Shown here one piece after another: positions 1 through 8,144 of a stretch of DNA of 64,000 bases. Source of the stretch: Mucilaginibacter rivuli (lineage in GTDB: Bacteria > Bacteroidota > Bacteroidia > Sphingobacteriales > Sphingobacteriaceae); assembly GCF_019391655.1 (NCBI RefSeq), contig NZ_JAHXPQ010000001.1:806001-870000 (forward strand). Direction: 5' to 3'. Position numbers and translations under genes: made by a program. Below the pieces are notes generated by a model. That model was given only the letters and a program-made list of their open reading frames with translations, had not been told where the DNA came from and did no database searches. The first letter of the stretch is position 1, and every line of letters begins with the position of its first letter.

Positions 1-1
1 G

Positions 2-307
2 TACGTATTGGGTTCAAATAAAAAATGGTACAAAACGTTAAAAGAGTGGCACCAGTTTTATGCTAAAAACCCTTCTAACATCAGCGCTATTACCGGGGCT
101 TCGGTTACCGGCGGCGACCGTAGTGTTAACGTAATAGAAATTGAAACCTCGAAAATAAACGCCGGATATAAAATTAGATTTGAAAGCGCCGTTGAAGATA
201 AAGCTTATAATGTAAAAGACCTGGAGATACCGTTGACCACAGAAACGCTGGCCGCTAAGAATGATGGTACAGGCTATATCCGTTATGTACGCTTTAGTGC
301 TAACTAA
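2..307 (+). CDS. DUF2271-type periplasmic protein, 3' fragment
   Basis: This is the C-terminal part of a gene that begins before the window; the frame is open from base 2 and ends in TAA at 305-307, so no start codon is assigned. The visible piece carries a Trp/Tyr-rich stretch, then an ASVTGGDR motif and a short beta-rich tail, which matches my memory of DUF2271 predicted periplasmic proteins. Such genes usually sit with PepSY membrane reductases and ApbE flavin transferases, as here: the PepSY-flavoprotein gene starts 18 bp downstream, suggesting one operon. Function is not established; a role in flavin- or iron-linked periplasmic redox is inferred from the neighbours only. Confidence 0.65.
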   Translation, partial: YVLGSNKKWYKTLKEWHQFYAKNPSNISAITGASVTGGDRSVNVIEIETSKINAGYKIRFESAVEDKAYNVKDLEIPLTTETLAAKNDGTGYIRYVRFSAN

Positions 308-325
308 GCTTATCGCTATTAAAGT

Positions 326-2521
326 ATGACCATTTCTGTTTGGAGATACAGCCACCTTGCATTGGCTGTATCTTCTTTTTTATTACTTACGCTGGCTGCT
401 GTTACAGGCATTATACTTGCATTTCAACCTATAACCGAAAAAATACAGCCTTACAATGCCGATGGGTTTAACAAGTTAACGCTTGCCCAAACTTTGCCTG
501 TACTGCGTAAAACCTATCCGGGCATTACGGAACTATCGGTTGATGCCAACAGGTTTGTACAGGTAAAGGGTACCGATGGACAAGGCAAAAAGCTGTTAGC
601 TTATATCGACCCGCAAACAGGAAAAGTATTAGGCATACCCGGTAAAAAGAGCGAGTTTTTTGATTGGGTAACGGCACTGCACCGCTCATTATTTTTACAC
701 GAGGCCGGGCGCTTTTTTATAGGTATTACAGCTTTCCTTTTGTTGCTTATTACCGTTTCCGGGACAATGCTCATCATCCAGCGGCAGGGTAGTATAAAGC
801 GTTTTTTTACCGTTATAGCACGAGACAATTTCTTCCAGTATTACCATGTGGTGCTGGGGCGTTGGTCATTGGTACCAATATTTATTATCGCGCTAAGCGG
901 AACGTATTTATCAATGGCCCGTTTTGGCCTTGTTGGTAAAGCCCAAAAGCTACCGGTGATTAATATTGACAATATAAAATCAGCTCCCGAAAAGCCAGCC
1001 GCTGATTTTGCTGTATTTAGAGATACGAAGCTTTCAGAAATAGAATCGGTTGAGTTTCCTTTTTCTGAGTTCCCGGAAGATTACTATATCCTCAAACTTA
1101 AAACCGGCCAGATAGCTGTTAATCAATTTACCGGTGATATATTGAGCGAGGTTAAATACCCTGCCGCTGTAATGTTTACTAACCTGAGCCTTTCACTACA
1201 TACCGGCCGGGCAAGCATAATATGGGCAATAATACTGGCAGTAGCATCGGGCAATATCCTGTTCTTTATTTATTCAGGCTTTTCCATTACTTTAAAAAGG
1301 AGGGCAAATCGTACTAAAAACAAGTATACCGCTGCTGATAGTAAATACATTATTTTGGTGGGATCGGAAAATGGCAGCACTTTCCGTTTTGCAAACAGCA
1401 TTCATCAGCAATTAATTAAAGCAGGAGAGCAATCATTCTTAACCGAACTGAACAGCTATGCTATTTTCCCCAAAGCGGAACACCTTATTGTGCTTACCGC
1501 TACTTATGGCCTGGGTGATGCGCCAACTAATGCTGCAAAATTTGCTGCCTTACTAACTAAATACCAGCAAACGCAAAAAGTAAGCTATTCTGTGCTGGGC
1601 TTCGGGTCGTACGCCTATCCTGATTTTTGCAGGTTTGCATACGAGGTTAATCAATTGCTATCGCACCAGGACTGGGCATCGGCGCTTACGGATATTCATA
1701 CAGTGAATGACAGATCGCCTGCCGAGTTTAGCCTCTGGGCCGAAGCCTGGTCGCAGCAGGCAGGTATTACCATTAATGGCATATTGCCTGAAACGCCGGG
1801 TGTAAAGCAGGAACTGGATACTTTTGTGGTAACCGGCGGTATTGCAGCTACGCGCAATGATGGAACATTCTCCATCAATTTAAAAGCTAAACGGAAGCTG
1901 CGTGCAACATCCGGGGATTTGCTGGCAATTTATCCGGCAAATGACCATCGTGAAAGGCTATATTCTATTGGCGTTATTGATAACGAAATAAGATTAAGTA
2001 TCAGGCTGCATGCAGACGGGCTTGGTTCGGGGTTTTTGCACCGATTGAAAACAGGGGATAAGCTACGTGCACGTACAGCGATCAATGAGCATTTTCATTT
2101 CCCTACCGGGGCGCCTCAAGTGATCATGATATCTAACGGAACAGGTATAGCCCCGTTTTTAGGGATGATCAACCAAAACAGCGGAAAAGTGCCTTGCCAT
2201 TTGTATTGCGGTTTCCGTGAACAGGCATCATACGGGATGTATCAAAACTTGCTTGAAGAAAGCAGGGAAGCAGGTAAACTTGATAAGCTGAGTATCGCCT
2301 TTTCGCGCGAGGGTAGCAGGCAATACGTTGGCGATCTGATAGCCAATGATGCGGATATTATAGCTGCCGTGCTCAAAAAAGGCGGCGTGTTGATGATATG
2401 TGGCTCACTCACCATGCAAAAAGATGTGATGAGGTTGCTGGAAACTATCTGTATAACAAAGACGGATAAGGGTTTGAGTTTTTACCAATCGCATAACCAG
2501 GTACGTACAGATTGTTATTAG
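326..2521 (+). CDS. PepSY membrane protein fused to flavodoxin and FAD/NADPH reductase
   Basis: A 731-residue inner-membrane flavoprotein. The N-terminal 330 residues are of the PepSY-associated membrane type, with hydrophobic segments near residues 8-30, 128-150, 175-197 and 293-316. A flavodoxin-like domain follows from about residue 343 (VGSENGSTFRFAN phosphate-binding loop), then a cytochrome-reductase-like FAD/NAD module with RLYS (flavin contact), GTGIAPFLG (nucleotide loop), CGFRE and a CGS motif near the C-terminus. The layout predicts electron transfer from cytosolic NADPH through FAD and FMN across the membrane, plausibly to reduce ferric siderophores or periplasmic flavoproteins. 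It follows the DUF2271 gene by 18 bp and converges on apbE, whose stop lies 9 bp away. The substrate is inferred from context. Confidence 0.85.
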   Translation: MTISVWRYSHLALAVSSFLLLTLAAVTGIILAFQPITEKIQPYNADGFNKLTLAQTLPVLRKTYPGITELSVDANRFVQVKGTDGQGKKLLAYIDPQTGKVLGIPGKKSEFFDWVTALHRSLFLHEAGRFFIGITAFLLLLITVSGTMLIIQRQGSIKRFFTVIARDNFFQYYHVVLGRWSLVPIFIIALSGTYLSMARFGLVGKAQKLPVINIDNIKSAPEKPAADFAVFRDTKLSEIESVEFPFSEFPEDYYILKLKTGQIAVNQFTGDILSEVKYPAAVMFTNLSLSLHTGRASIIWAIILAVASGNILFFIYSGFSITLKRRANRTKNKYTAADSKYIILVGSENGSTFRFANSIHQQLIKAGEQSFLTELNSYAIFPKAEHLIVLTATYGLGDAPTNAAKFAALLTKYQQTQKVSYSVLGFGSYAYPDFCRFAYEVNQLLSHQDWASALTDIHTVNDRSPAEFSLWAEAWSQQAGITINGILPETPGVKQELDTFVVTGGIAATRNDGTFSINLKAKRKLRATSGDLLAIYPANDHRERLYSIGVIDNEIRLSIRLHADGLGSGFLHRLKTGDKLRARTAINEHFHFPTGAPQVIMISNGTGIAPFLGMINQNSGKVPCHLYCGFREQASYGMYQNLLEESREAGKLDKLSIAFSREGSRQYVGDLIANDADIIAAVLKKGGVLMICGSLTMQKDVMRLLETICITKTDKGLSFYQSHNQVRTDCY

Positions 2522-2530
2522 CAAGATTGG

Positions 2531-3523
2531 TTACTTGTTGAGCTGATGCTTTTTAAAATGTAACTGTGGCGATGAAAAGATCTGGCCTTCATCAGTAATG
2601 ATAATATAATGATAAGCCGGGAATTGCTTGATAAACTTAAGCGCGGCATCTTTTCCTAAAACCATCATAGAAGTACTGAAGCCGTTGGCGCGTTCGGCAC
2701 TGGGACCAAAAATACTTACACTAATGAGGCCGGTTGCGGGGTAGCCCGTGGCCGGATTAATGATATGCGAATATCGTTTGCCGTTAAAAACAACAAATTT
2801 TTCATAGCTGCCTGAGGTAACCACGGCGCTTTGCTTTAAGGGTATGGCGGTAATAATGGTATCCTCTTTAAATGGGTTGGTGATACCAATGTTCCAGTAG
2901 CTGCCATCGGGCTGCCTCCCCCAGGTACTCATATCGCCCGATCCATTAACTATGCCGGCTTTAATACCTTTGGCTAACATTAACTTACGGCATTTGTCGG
3001 CAGCGTAGCCTTCGCCCAAAGCGCCGAAACCGATCTTCATACCCTTTAGCTTTAAAAATATGGTAGAGTGTACACTATCCAGTATGATGTTTTTATAGCC
3101 CACTTTTTCAACTGATCTTTTTATCCCTTCGGGTGTTGGCATGGCCGTCATGGAGCCATCAAACTTCCATATCCTGTCCATTGCCGCAAAGCTGATATCA
3201 AAAGCGCCATCGGTAAGCCGTGATAAATTGAGCGCCCGTTTAGTGAGGTCGAACACTTCTTTTTTTACCTTAACAGGTTTAATACCTGCATTACTGTTTA
3301 CCTGGCCTATCTGTGTTTCGGGCTTCCAATCGGAGATGAGATTCTCTATGCGGCTAACTTCTGCAATAACGACGTCTATATTTTGTTCGGCCGTGAGTGA
3401 ATCTTTTGCGACAATAGTTATTTGCCACCTGCTGCCCATTAGTTTAGTAGTTCTGTTGCGCAACACCTGCGCGTTTGCTATAAGTACAGGCGATAATAAA
3501 AGGAGTAAGAGTACTTTTTTCAT
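2531..3523 (-). CDS. apbE: FAD:protein FMN transferase (ApbE family)
   Basis: Attaches FMN covalently to Thr/Ser of target proteins using FAD and a divalent metal, usually outside the cytoplasm. About 330 residues, the family's normal length. Visible signatures are GALGEGYAADKC in the middle, VNGSGDMSTWG, and SHIINPATGYPA with the nucleotide-binding region. I place the start at the ATG at 3521-3523 (MKKVLLLLLLSP), giving a standard signal peptide ending near ANA-Q; an in-frame TTG six codons upstream would add a pointless extension. It is divergent from the TonB receptor and convergent with the PepSY flavoprotein, so it probably flavinylates a redox protein of the same iron-linked locus. That target assignment is inference. 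Confidence 0.93.
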   Translation of the reverse strand: MKKVLLLLLLSPVLIANAQVLRNRTTKLMGSRWQITIVAKDSLTAEQNIDVVIAEVSRIENLISDWKPETQIGQVNSNAGIKPVKVKKEVFDLTKRALNLSRLTDGAFDISFAAMDRIWKFDGSMTAMPTPEGIKRSVEKVGYKNIILDSVHSTIFLKLKGMKIGFGALGEGYAADKCRKLMLAKGIKAGIVNGSGDMSTWGRQPDGSYWNIGITNPFKEDTIITAIPLKQSAVVTSGSYEKFVVFNGKRYSHIINPATGYPATGLISVSIFGPSAERANGFSTSMMVLGKDAALKFIKQFPAYHYIIITDEGQIFSSPQLHFKKHQLNK

Positions 3524-3577
3524 GATTAAGATTGCACCCAAAGGTCGTAAAAAACACTTTTAGCAAAGAATATTGGC

Positions 3578-3671
3578 TAATCTATTTTTATTTAAAATTA
3601 ATCTAAATAAGATTTGGAATTTTAAATCGGGGTATATACTTTTGCGCTGATTAGAATTAATCTAAATAAGA
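3578..3671 (+). promoter_or_regulatory. Promoter with iron-box-like operators before the TonB receptor
   Basis: A Bacteroidota-type promoter is visible: -33 TTTG at 3613-3616 and -7 TACTTTTG at 3637-3644, spaced 20 bp. Three TAATCTA half-sites lie at 3578-3584, 3599-3605 and 3658-3664. The last is part of a perfect 5-5-5 palindrome TTAGAATTAATCTAA (3651-3665), and the 16-mer ATTAATCTAAATAAGA is repeated at 3597-3612 and 3656-3671. The sites sit directly upstream of -33 and over the transcription start, as expected for a repressor such as Fur or a DtxR-type protein. Which regulator binds is not known; it could also serve the divergent apbE. Confidence 0.55.
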
Positions 3672-3673
3672 AT

Positions 3674-6088
3674 ATGAAACACCTATATCAACCTTTGACT
3701 TACATTATCACTGTTTTATTAGTTGTGCTGCAATTGCAGGCATTCGCGGAAAATGCGGGCGGCACAATTTCGGGAACGGTAACCACCAGCGATGGTAGCC
3801 CCGCTCAATTTGTAACCATATTTGTTAAAGAAGCTAATAGAGCGACCGTTACATCCGAAACCGGGTATTACCAGCTAAAAGGTATCAAAGCCGGAACTTA
3901 TACCTTAAGAATAAGCTTTACAGGCTTACAAACCCAGGAAAAAACCATTACGGTTATAGCCGGTAAAAATCTCCAAACTGATTTCCAACTGGTAGAAAAT
4001 GCCAATAAACTTGCCGAAGTACAGATAAAGGCCAATAGGTCTGCAAACCAAAAGGTTGTTAGTTTAGGTAAGGGTGGTATATCTGCTAAAGATATGCCCC
4101 AGGCGAGCCAGATAATAAGCAGTGAAGTAATTAACGACCAACAGGCCAACCGCCTTGCCGACGTAATAAAAAACGTGAATGGTGTAGCCATAGGCGAGAA
4201 CCGTGGTTCGGTAAATGAATCGTTTTTTGCACGCGGTTACAGCCTTGGCACAAACAATGTACTCAAAAATGGTTCACGTTCGTCAACAGGCGGATCGCCG
4301 GAGGCCAGTACATTGGAATCTGTTGAGGTTTTAAAAGGTAGTGCGGCACTACTTTACGGTGGTGTTACAGGTGGCGCGGTAGTAAACCTGGTTACCAAAA
4401 AACCAAAGTTCAACTATGGTGGCGAAGTAAGCTTACGTGCAGGCAGCTACGGCTTTTATAAACCTATTGTTGATGTTTACGGCCCTATTTCAAAAAGCAT
4501 CGCCTTTCGTGTAATTGCAACTAAAGAGAATGCCAACAGCTACCGTGATTATGTAAAAACAGATCGTTTTTATGTTAACCCTTCGCTATTGTTTAAAATA
4601 AGCCCAAAAACAGAATTAATAGTTCAGGGCGATTACCTGAAAAGTAATTACACACCCGATTTTGGTATCGGTACTGTAGCCAATAAAATTGTTGATATTG
4701 GCCGCAATGCCTTTGTAAATGCAACATGGGCCTATAATAATACCAACACAATTACAGCGCAGGCCAATCTTACTCATAAATTCAACGAAAACTGGAAATT
4801 GAACGCGTTAGTTGCATACCAAAATTATACCCGCGATTACTTTTCGGCAGAGCGCCCATTTGCTCCGTTGGCAGATGGTGTTGCAGCACGTAACCTTACC
4901 CGTTCAAAGTCAAAAGAATATACTAATAACCAACAAATCAATTTAACCGGTAGCGTGAATACCGGGGCGATTAAACATACACTTTTAGTTGGTCTTGATG
5001 CAGATCAATCGCAAACTACCAGTAATACTTTTTTAATTAATAACAGTTCGGCTACTTACAATTATGGTAACGTTACACTAACCGACCCGTCAACATATGT
5101 TACCCGTACCGATATACCCGATACAAGAATAATAAGCAATACATTTACACCTGTATATAGAATGGGTGGATTTGCTCAGGACCTGATCAGCGTGACTGAA
5201 AAATTTAAGGTACTGGCCGGTATAAGGTATACCTACCAAAAACAGCCTCAGGCCGGTTTATATAACGAAGATACCAAAGTAACTACATCCAGCGCCACTG
5301 TTGGTACAGATGCCAAGGCCTTTTCGCCAAAATTCGGCTTGATATACCAGCCAATAAAAAGTACCTCTCTTTACGTAAGCTACGCTAACAACTTTACCAC
5401 AAATACAGGTACCGATGTTAACCTGGTACCTTTGGGTCCATCAATAATTGACCAATATGAGGCCGGTATCAAAAATGATTTTTGGGATGGTAAATTGTCA
5501 TTGAATGTTACGGCCTATACAATAGCCAATAATCGTTTTGCACAAACCGCATTATATAAAGGAGATGGAACGCCCAATGCTGATGCCACCATTAAAGAAT
5601 TTAGTGGCAGCACCAAAAGCGATGGTTTAGAAATAGATGTAACAGGTAAAATATCGAAAAACCTATACTTTTTAGGTGGTTACAGCTACAACTATTACCG
5701 CTATACCAAAACACTGGCTACAGGTATTACAGAAGGTGAGCGTATTGTAGGAAGTATTGGAAATACCGGTAACGGAACTTTATTTTATACTTTTTATAAA
5801 GGTAACTTAAAAGGTCTGAAATTAGGCGCATCGGCATATTATACCGGCGACAGAAACAGTGGCTATAATTCAGTTAAATCGGGCACTGCACGCGGGCCAA
5901 TAATTCCTGTTGCTGCCTTCACCACATATGATCTTTCTGCAGGATATGCTTTCAAACAATGGTCATTGTTAGGGAAAGTATCTAACATTACCAACGAGAT
6001 CAGTTATTTAGTTCACGAAAACTATAGTGTAAACCCTATCCCGCCGCGTATGGTTAGTGCTACATTAGCTTATAAGTTTGGTAAATAA
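3674..6088 (+). CDS. TonB-dependent siderophore receptor
   Basis: An 804-residue outer-membrane receptor for ferric siderophore import. It has a signal peptide (residues 1-25), a carboxypeptidase-regulatory-like domain (about 30-115) typical of Bacteroidota receptors, a plug domain (about 130-245, including NRLADVIKNVNGVAIGENRG and the VEVLKGSAALLYGG motif) and a 22-strand-type barrel to the C-terminus. The plug motifs match the siderophore-receptor subfamily rather than SusC. The promoter carries iron-box-like palindromes and the neighbours are a membrane flavin reductase and ApbE, consistent with iron uptake followed by reduction. A strong intrinsic terminator follows. The siderophore ligand cannot be told from sequence. 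Confidence 0.92.
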   Translation: MKHLYQPLTYIITVLLVVLQLQAFAENAGGTISGTVTTSDGSPAQFVTIFVKEANRATVTSETGYYQLKGIKAGTYTLRISFTGLQTQEKTITVIAGKNLQTDFQLVENANKLAEVQIKANRSANQKVVSLGKGGISAKDMPQASQIISSEVINDQQANRLADVIKNVNGVAIGENRGSVNESFFARGYSLGTNNVLKNGSRSSTGGSPEASTLESVEVLKGSAALLYGGVTGGAVVNLVTKKPKFNYGGEVSLRAGSYGFYKPIVDVYGPISKSIAFRVIATKENANSYRDYVKTDRFYVNPSLLFKISPKTELIVQGDYLKSNYTPDFGIGTVANKIVDIGRNAFVNATWAYNNTNTITAQANLTHKFNENWKLNALVAYQNYTRDYFSAERPFAPLADGVAARNLTRSKSKEYTNNQQINLTGSVNTGAIKHTLLVGLDADQSQTTSNTFLINNSSATYNYGNVTLTDPSTYVTRTDIPDTRIISNTFTPVYRMGGFAQDLISVTEKFKVLAGIRYTYQKQPQAGLYNEDTKVTTSSATVGTDAKAFSPKFGLIYQPIKSTSLYVSYANNFTTNTGTDVNLVPLGPSIIDQYEAGIKNDFWDGKLSLNVTAYTIANNRFAQTALYKGDGTPNADATIKEFSGSTKSDGLEIDVTGKISKNLYFLGGYSYNYYRYTKTLATGITEGERIVGSIGNTGNGTLFYTFYKGNLKGLKLGASAYYTGDRNSGYNSVKSGTARGPIIPVAAFTTYDLSAGYAFKQWSLLGKVSNITNEISYLVHENYSVNPIPPRMVSATLAYKFGK

Positions 6089-6110
6089 ACATTACCAAAA
6101 TAACATTAAA

Positions 6111-6154
6111 CAATGCCCCTCTGAAGTGATCGCTTCAGGGGGGCATTGTTTTTT
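6111..6154 (+). terminator. Intrinsic terminator of the TonB receptor gene
   Basis: The arms at 6111-6126 and 6133-6148 form a 16-bp G+C-rich stem with a 6-base loop and one mismatch, followed by a run of T. It lies 23 bp after the receptor stop codon. Confidence 0.9.
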
Positions 6155-6179
6155 AAGTAAGGCTGATGCAGGTAAGCAT

Positions 6180-6207
6180 AAAAAAGGCCGCAGCTTGGGC
6201 GGCCTTT
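6180..6207 (-). terminator. Intrinsic terminator of the SusC/SusD operon
   Basis: AAAGGCCGC at 6183-6191 pairs with GCGGCCTTT at 6199-6207 around a 7-base loop. Read on the minus strand it ends in CCTTTTTTAT, right after the susD-like stop codon at 6225. A+T on both sides means it may work in both directions. Confidence 0.85.
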
Positions 6208-6224
6208 AAAAAGTAAGCGGTTAA

Positions 6225-8120
6225 TTATGGTATTTTATCCAGTGGCGGGATATTGCTTTCTGAGCCTGCGTATCCTTTGCTTTGGTTAATGTGGCCATTT
6301 ATATTCAAATCAATATCAGACTGTGGTATTGGCCATAAAACGTGATAAGGTGAAATGGTGAAGTGATTACCTGAGTTAGTTACCACTGCAGGGTTTTTAT
6401 AAAAATCGTTCTTCTCCATAATACGGTCGTAAAAAAAGTTATTCTGCGAGAAGGTAGCTACGTTATAGGTTTTACCGGTGTATGATGGTATGCCTGTTTG
6501 CGCAAATATAAAAGCTATGCGGGTAAGCTCGGTTTTACGGGGTTCTTCCCAGTATAATTCGCGTTGGCGCTCATCCAGTATAGTTCCAATGGTTATTTTG
6601 GTTGGATCGGTAAAAAGGGTAGCCTGCGCGCGCGCCCTAACCACATTTAAATCGGCCATGGCCAGGGCTTGTTGCCCTTTCCAAACATATGCTTCGGCAC
6701 GCAAAATGTAAGTTTCGGCTTCGCGGAATACATACCAATCTGTGTTTGTACCACGCGGTGGACTCCACCATTTATCGGATGTGGCATTCAATATGTTTAC
6801 GCCGCCCGGGTTTACAAATATTTTGTAATGAGGCCAGCTAAACCATGCACGTATGGTATCTTTAGCGCCGTTCAAAAACACGCTGTTTACTGTTGCTGCG
6901 GTGTATTGTACCAGGTGTGTGCCGTAGGCTGCAGGATCGGCAGCGCTGCCGCTTTTTAATGCCGCGTTGTTGTAAACAAGGTCAGTCATGTTTACCCAAT
7001 TGCCCGGTGCGTGGCGCAGATCAGGGCCGCTATCTGTCCATATTTGTTGTGTAGCGTAGGATGTTGGGCGTGCACGGCCAATACCACGGCCATAATAATA
7101 AGTAAGCGGAAACTCTGCTGTTACCGCATCAACAATACCGGGTTTGTGCAGGCCCGGGGTCAAAATAGTTCCGTTATGCCACATGGGTACATTGTTGCGC
7201 ATAATTTGCGAACCGTTAGGCGTAGCGCCATCTAATGTTTCGCGGTCTATCACGTTAAGGATAGCTTCCGTATTTGTTCCTAATGATTTGTTTTCGGGGC
7301 GGTGCAGGTCCCAGATTACATTATGCGTAGGGTCGCCGGCAACAATGCCAAAACGGGTAGTCATCAAATGATAAGGACCGTTTATAATGGCTGATGATGC
7401 TGCAATAGCATCGTCAAACAAGCCTAATGCTAAATCAACTTTTGTAAGCAAATGGTTTGCCGCGCCTTTTGATATTTCGCCTTTATCGGGCGACACAGGC
7501 AAGTTTGTTGCTGCAAACTCAAGGTCGGTTTTCATTTGTTTCAAAATTACCATACGTTGCGTAGAGTAATAGGATACGTTAACTGCCGTTTCTTCCTTTA
7601 AAATTAAAGGAACATCGCCAAACTGGTGTACCAAACGGTAATAACGGTACGCGCGGTGAAAGTAAGCCGCTCCCAAAACTGCATCGCGGGCAGCCGGGGT
7701 AGGCCAGGTGGCATTGTTAATACGGCTGATGATAACGTTAGCATCATGTACGCCCTGCCACCACATATACCAATAGCGGCCTATTTTGTTATAATCATCA
7801 CTATCCAGATTAGCGGTAGGGGTAATACGCGCGTTCAGATCCTGCGCGGGGGTAGTTTTGTCTGTGGTACCTTCAACACCCGAATCGGTGAAGATGGATT
7901 CAGTAAGCATAGGCGCGGCGTCTCCAAAATACTCAATACGCAGGGTAAGGTTCAGGTTTTCAATTGCATTTTTAAATGCGGCAGGGGTTGTTAAAGTTAC
8001 GTCGGGCGTAAGTTTTGACGGAGCCTCTGGTACCAGGTCACTTCGTTTGGTACAACTGTCCGAAAGGATAGTAACGAAACATGTTAACGCTACTACAATG
8101 CCTTTATTTATCTTTTTCAT
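6225..8120 (-). CDS. SusD/RagB-family nutrient-binding outer membrane lipoprotein
   Basis: A 631-residue surface glycan-binding lipoprotein. The signal peptide ends in the lipobox LSDSC, with the lipidated Cys at residue 23. The N-terminal helical part (TPR-like repeats, about residues 90-260 with AYFHRAYRYYRLVHQFGDVPL) and the C-terminal RagB/SusD region (ILDERQRELYWEEPRKTEL and a closing WPIPQSDIDLN) are both recognisable. It acts as the lid of the SusC transporter encoded 24 bp upstream, forming the usual pair that captures and imports oligosaccharides or other bulky nutrients. The ligand is unknown; the adjacent GH29 gene hints at fucosylated glycans but is not in the same operon. Confidence 0.93.
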   Translation of the reverse strand: MKKINKGIVVALTCFVTILSDSCTKRSDLVPEAPSKLTPDVTLTTPAAFKNAIENLNLTLRIEYFGDAAPMLTESIFTDSGVEGTTDKTTPAQDLNARITPTANLDSDDYNKIGRYWYMWWQGVHDANVIISRINNATWPTPAARDAVLGAAYFHRAYRYYRLVHQFGDVPLILKEETAVNVSYYSTQRMVILKQMKTDLEFAATNLPVSPDKGEISKGAANHLLTKVDLALGLFDDAIAASSAIINGPYHLMTTRFGIVAGDPTHNVIWDLHRPENKSLGTNTEAILNVIDRETLDGATPNGSQIMRNNVPMWHNGTILTPGLHKPGIVDAVTAEFPLTYYYGRGIGRARPTSYATQQIWTDSGPDLRHAPGNWVNMTDLVYNNAALKSGSAADPAAYGTHLVQYTAATVNSVFLNGAKDTIRAWFSWPHYKIFVNPGGVNILNATSDKWWSPPRGTNTDWYVFREAETYILRAEAYVWKGQQALAMADLNVVRARAQATLFTDPTKITIGTILDERQRELYWEEPRKTELTRIAFIFAQTGIPSYTGKTYNVATFSQNNFFYDRIMEKNDFYKNPAVVTNSGNHFTISPYHVLWPIPQSDIDLNINGHINQSKGYAGSESNIPPLDKIP

Positions 8121-8144
8121 ATCTACAGTAAATTCAATGATCGT

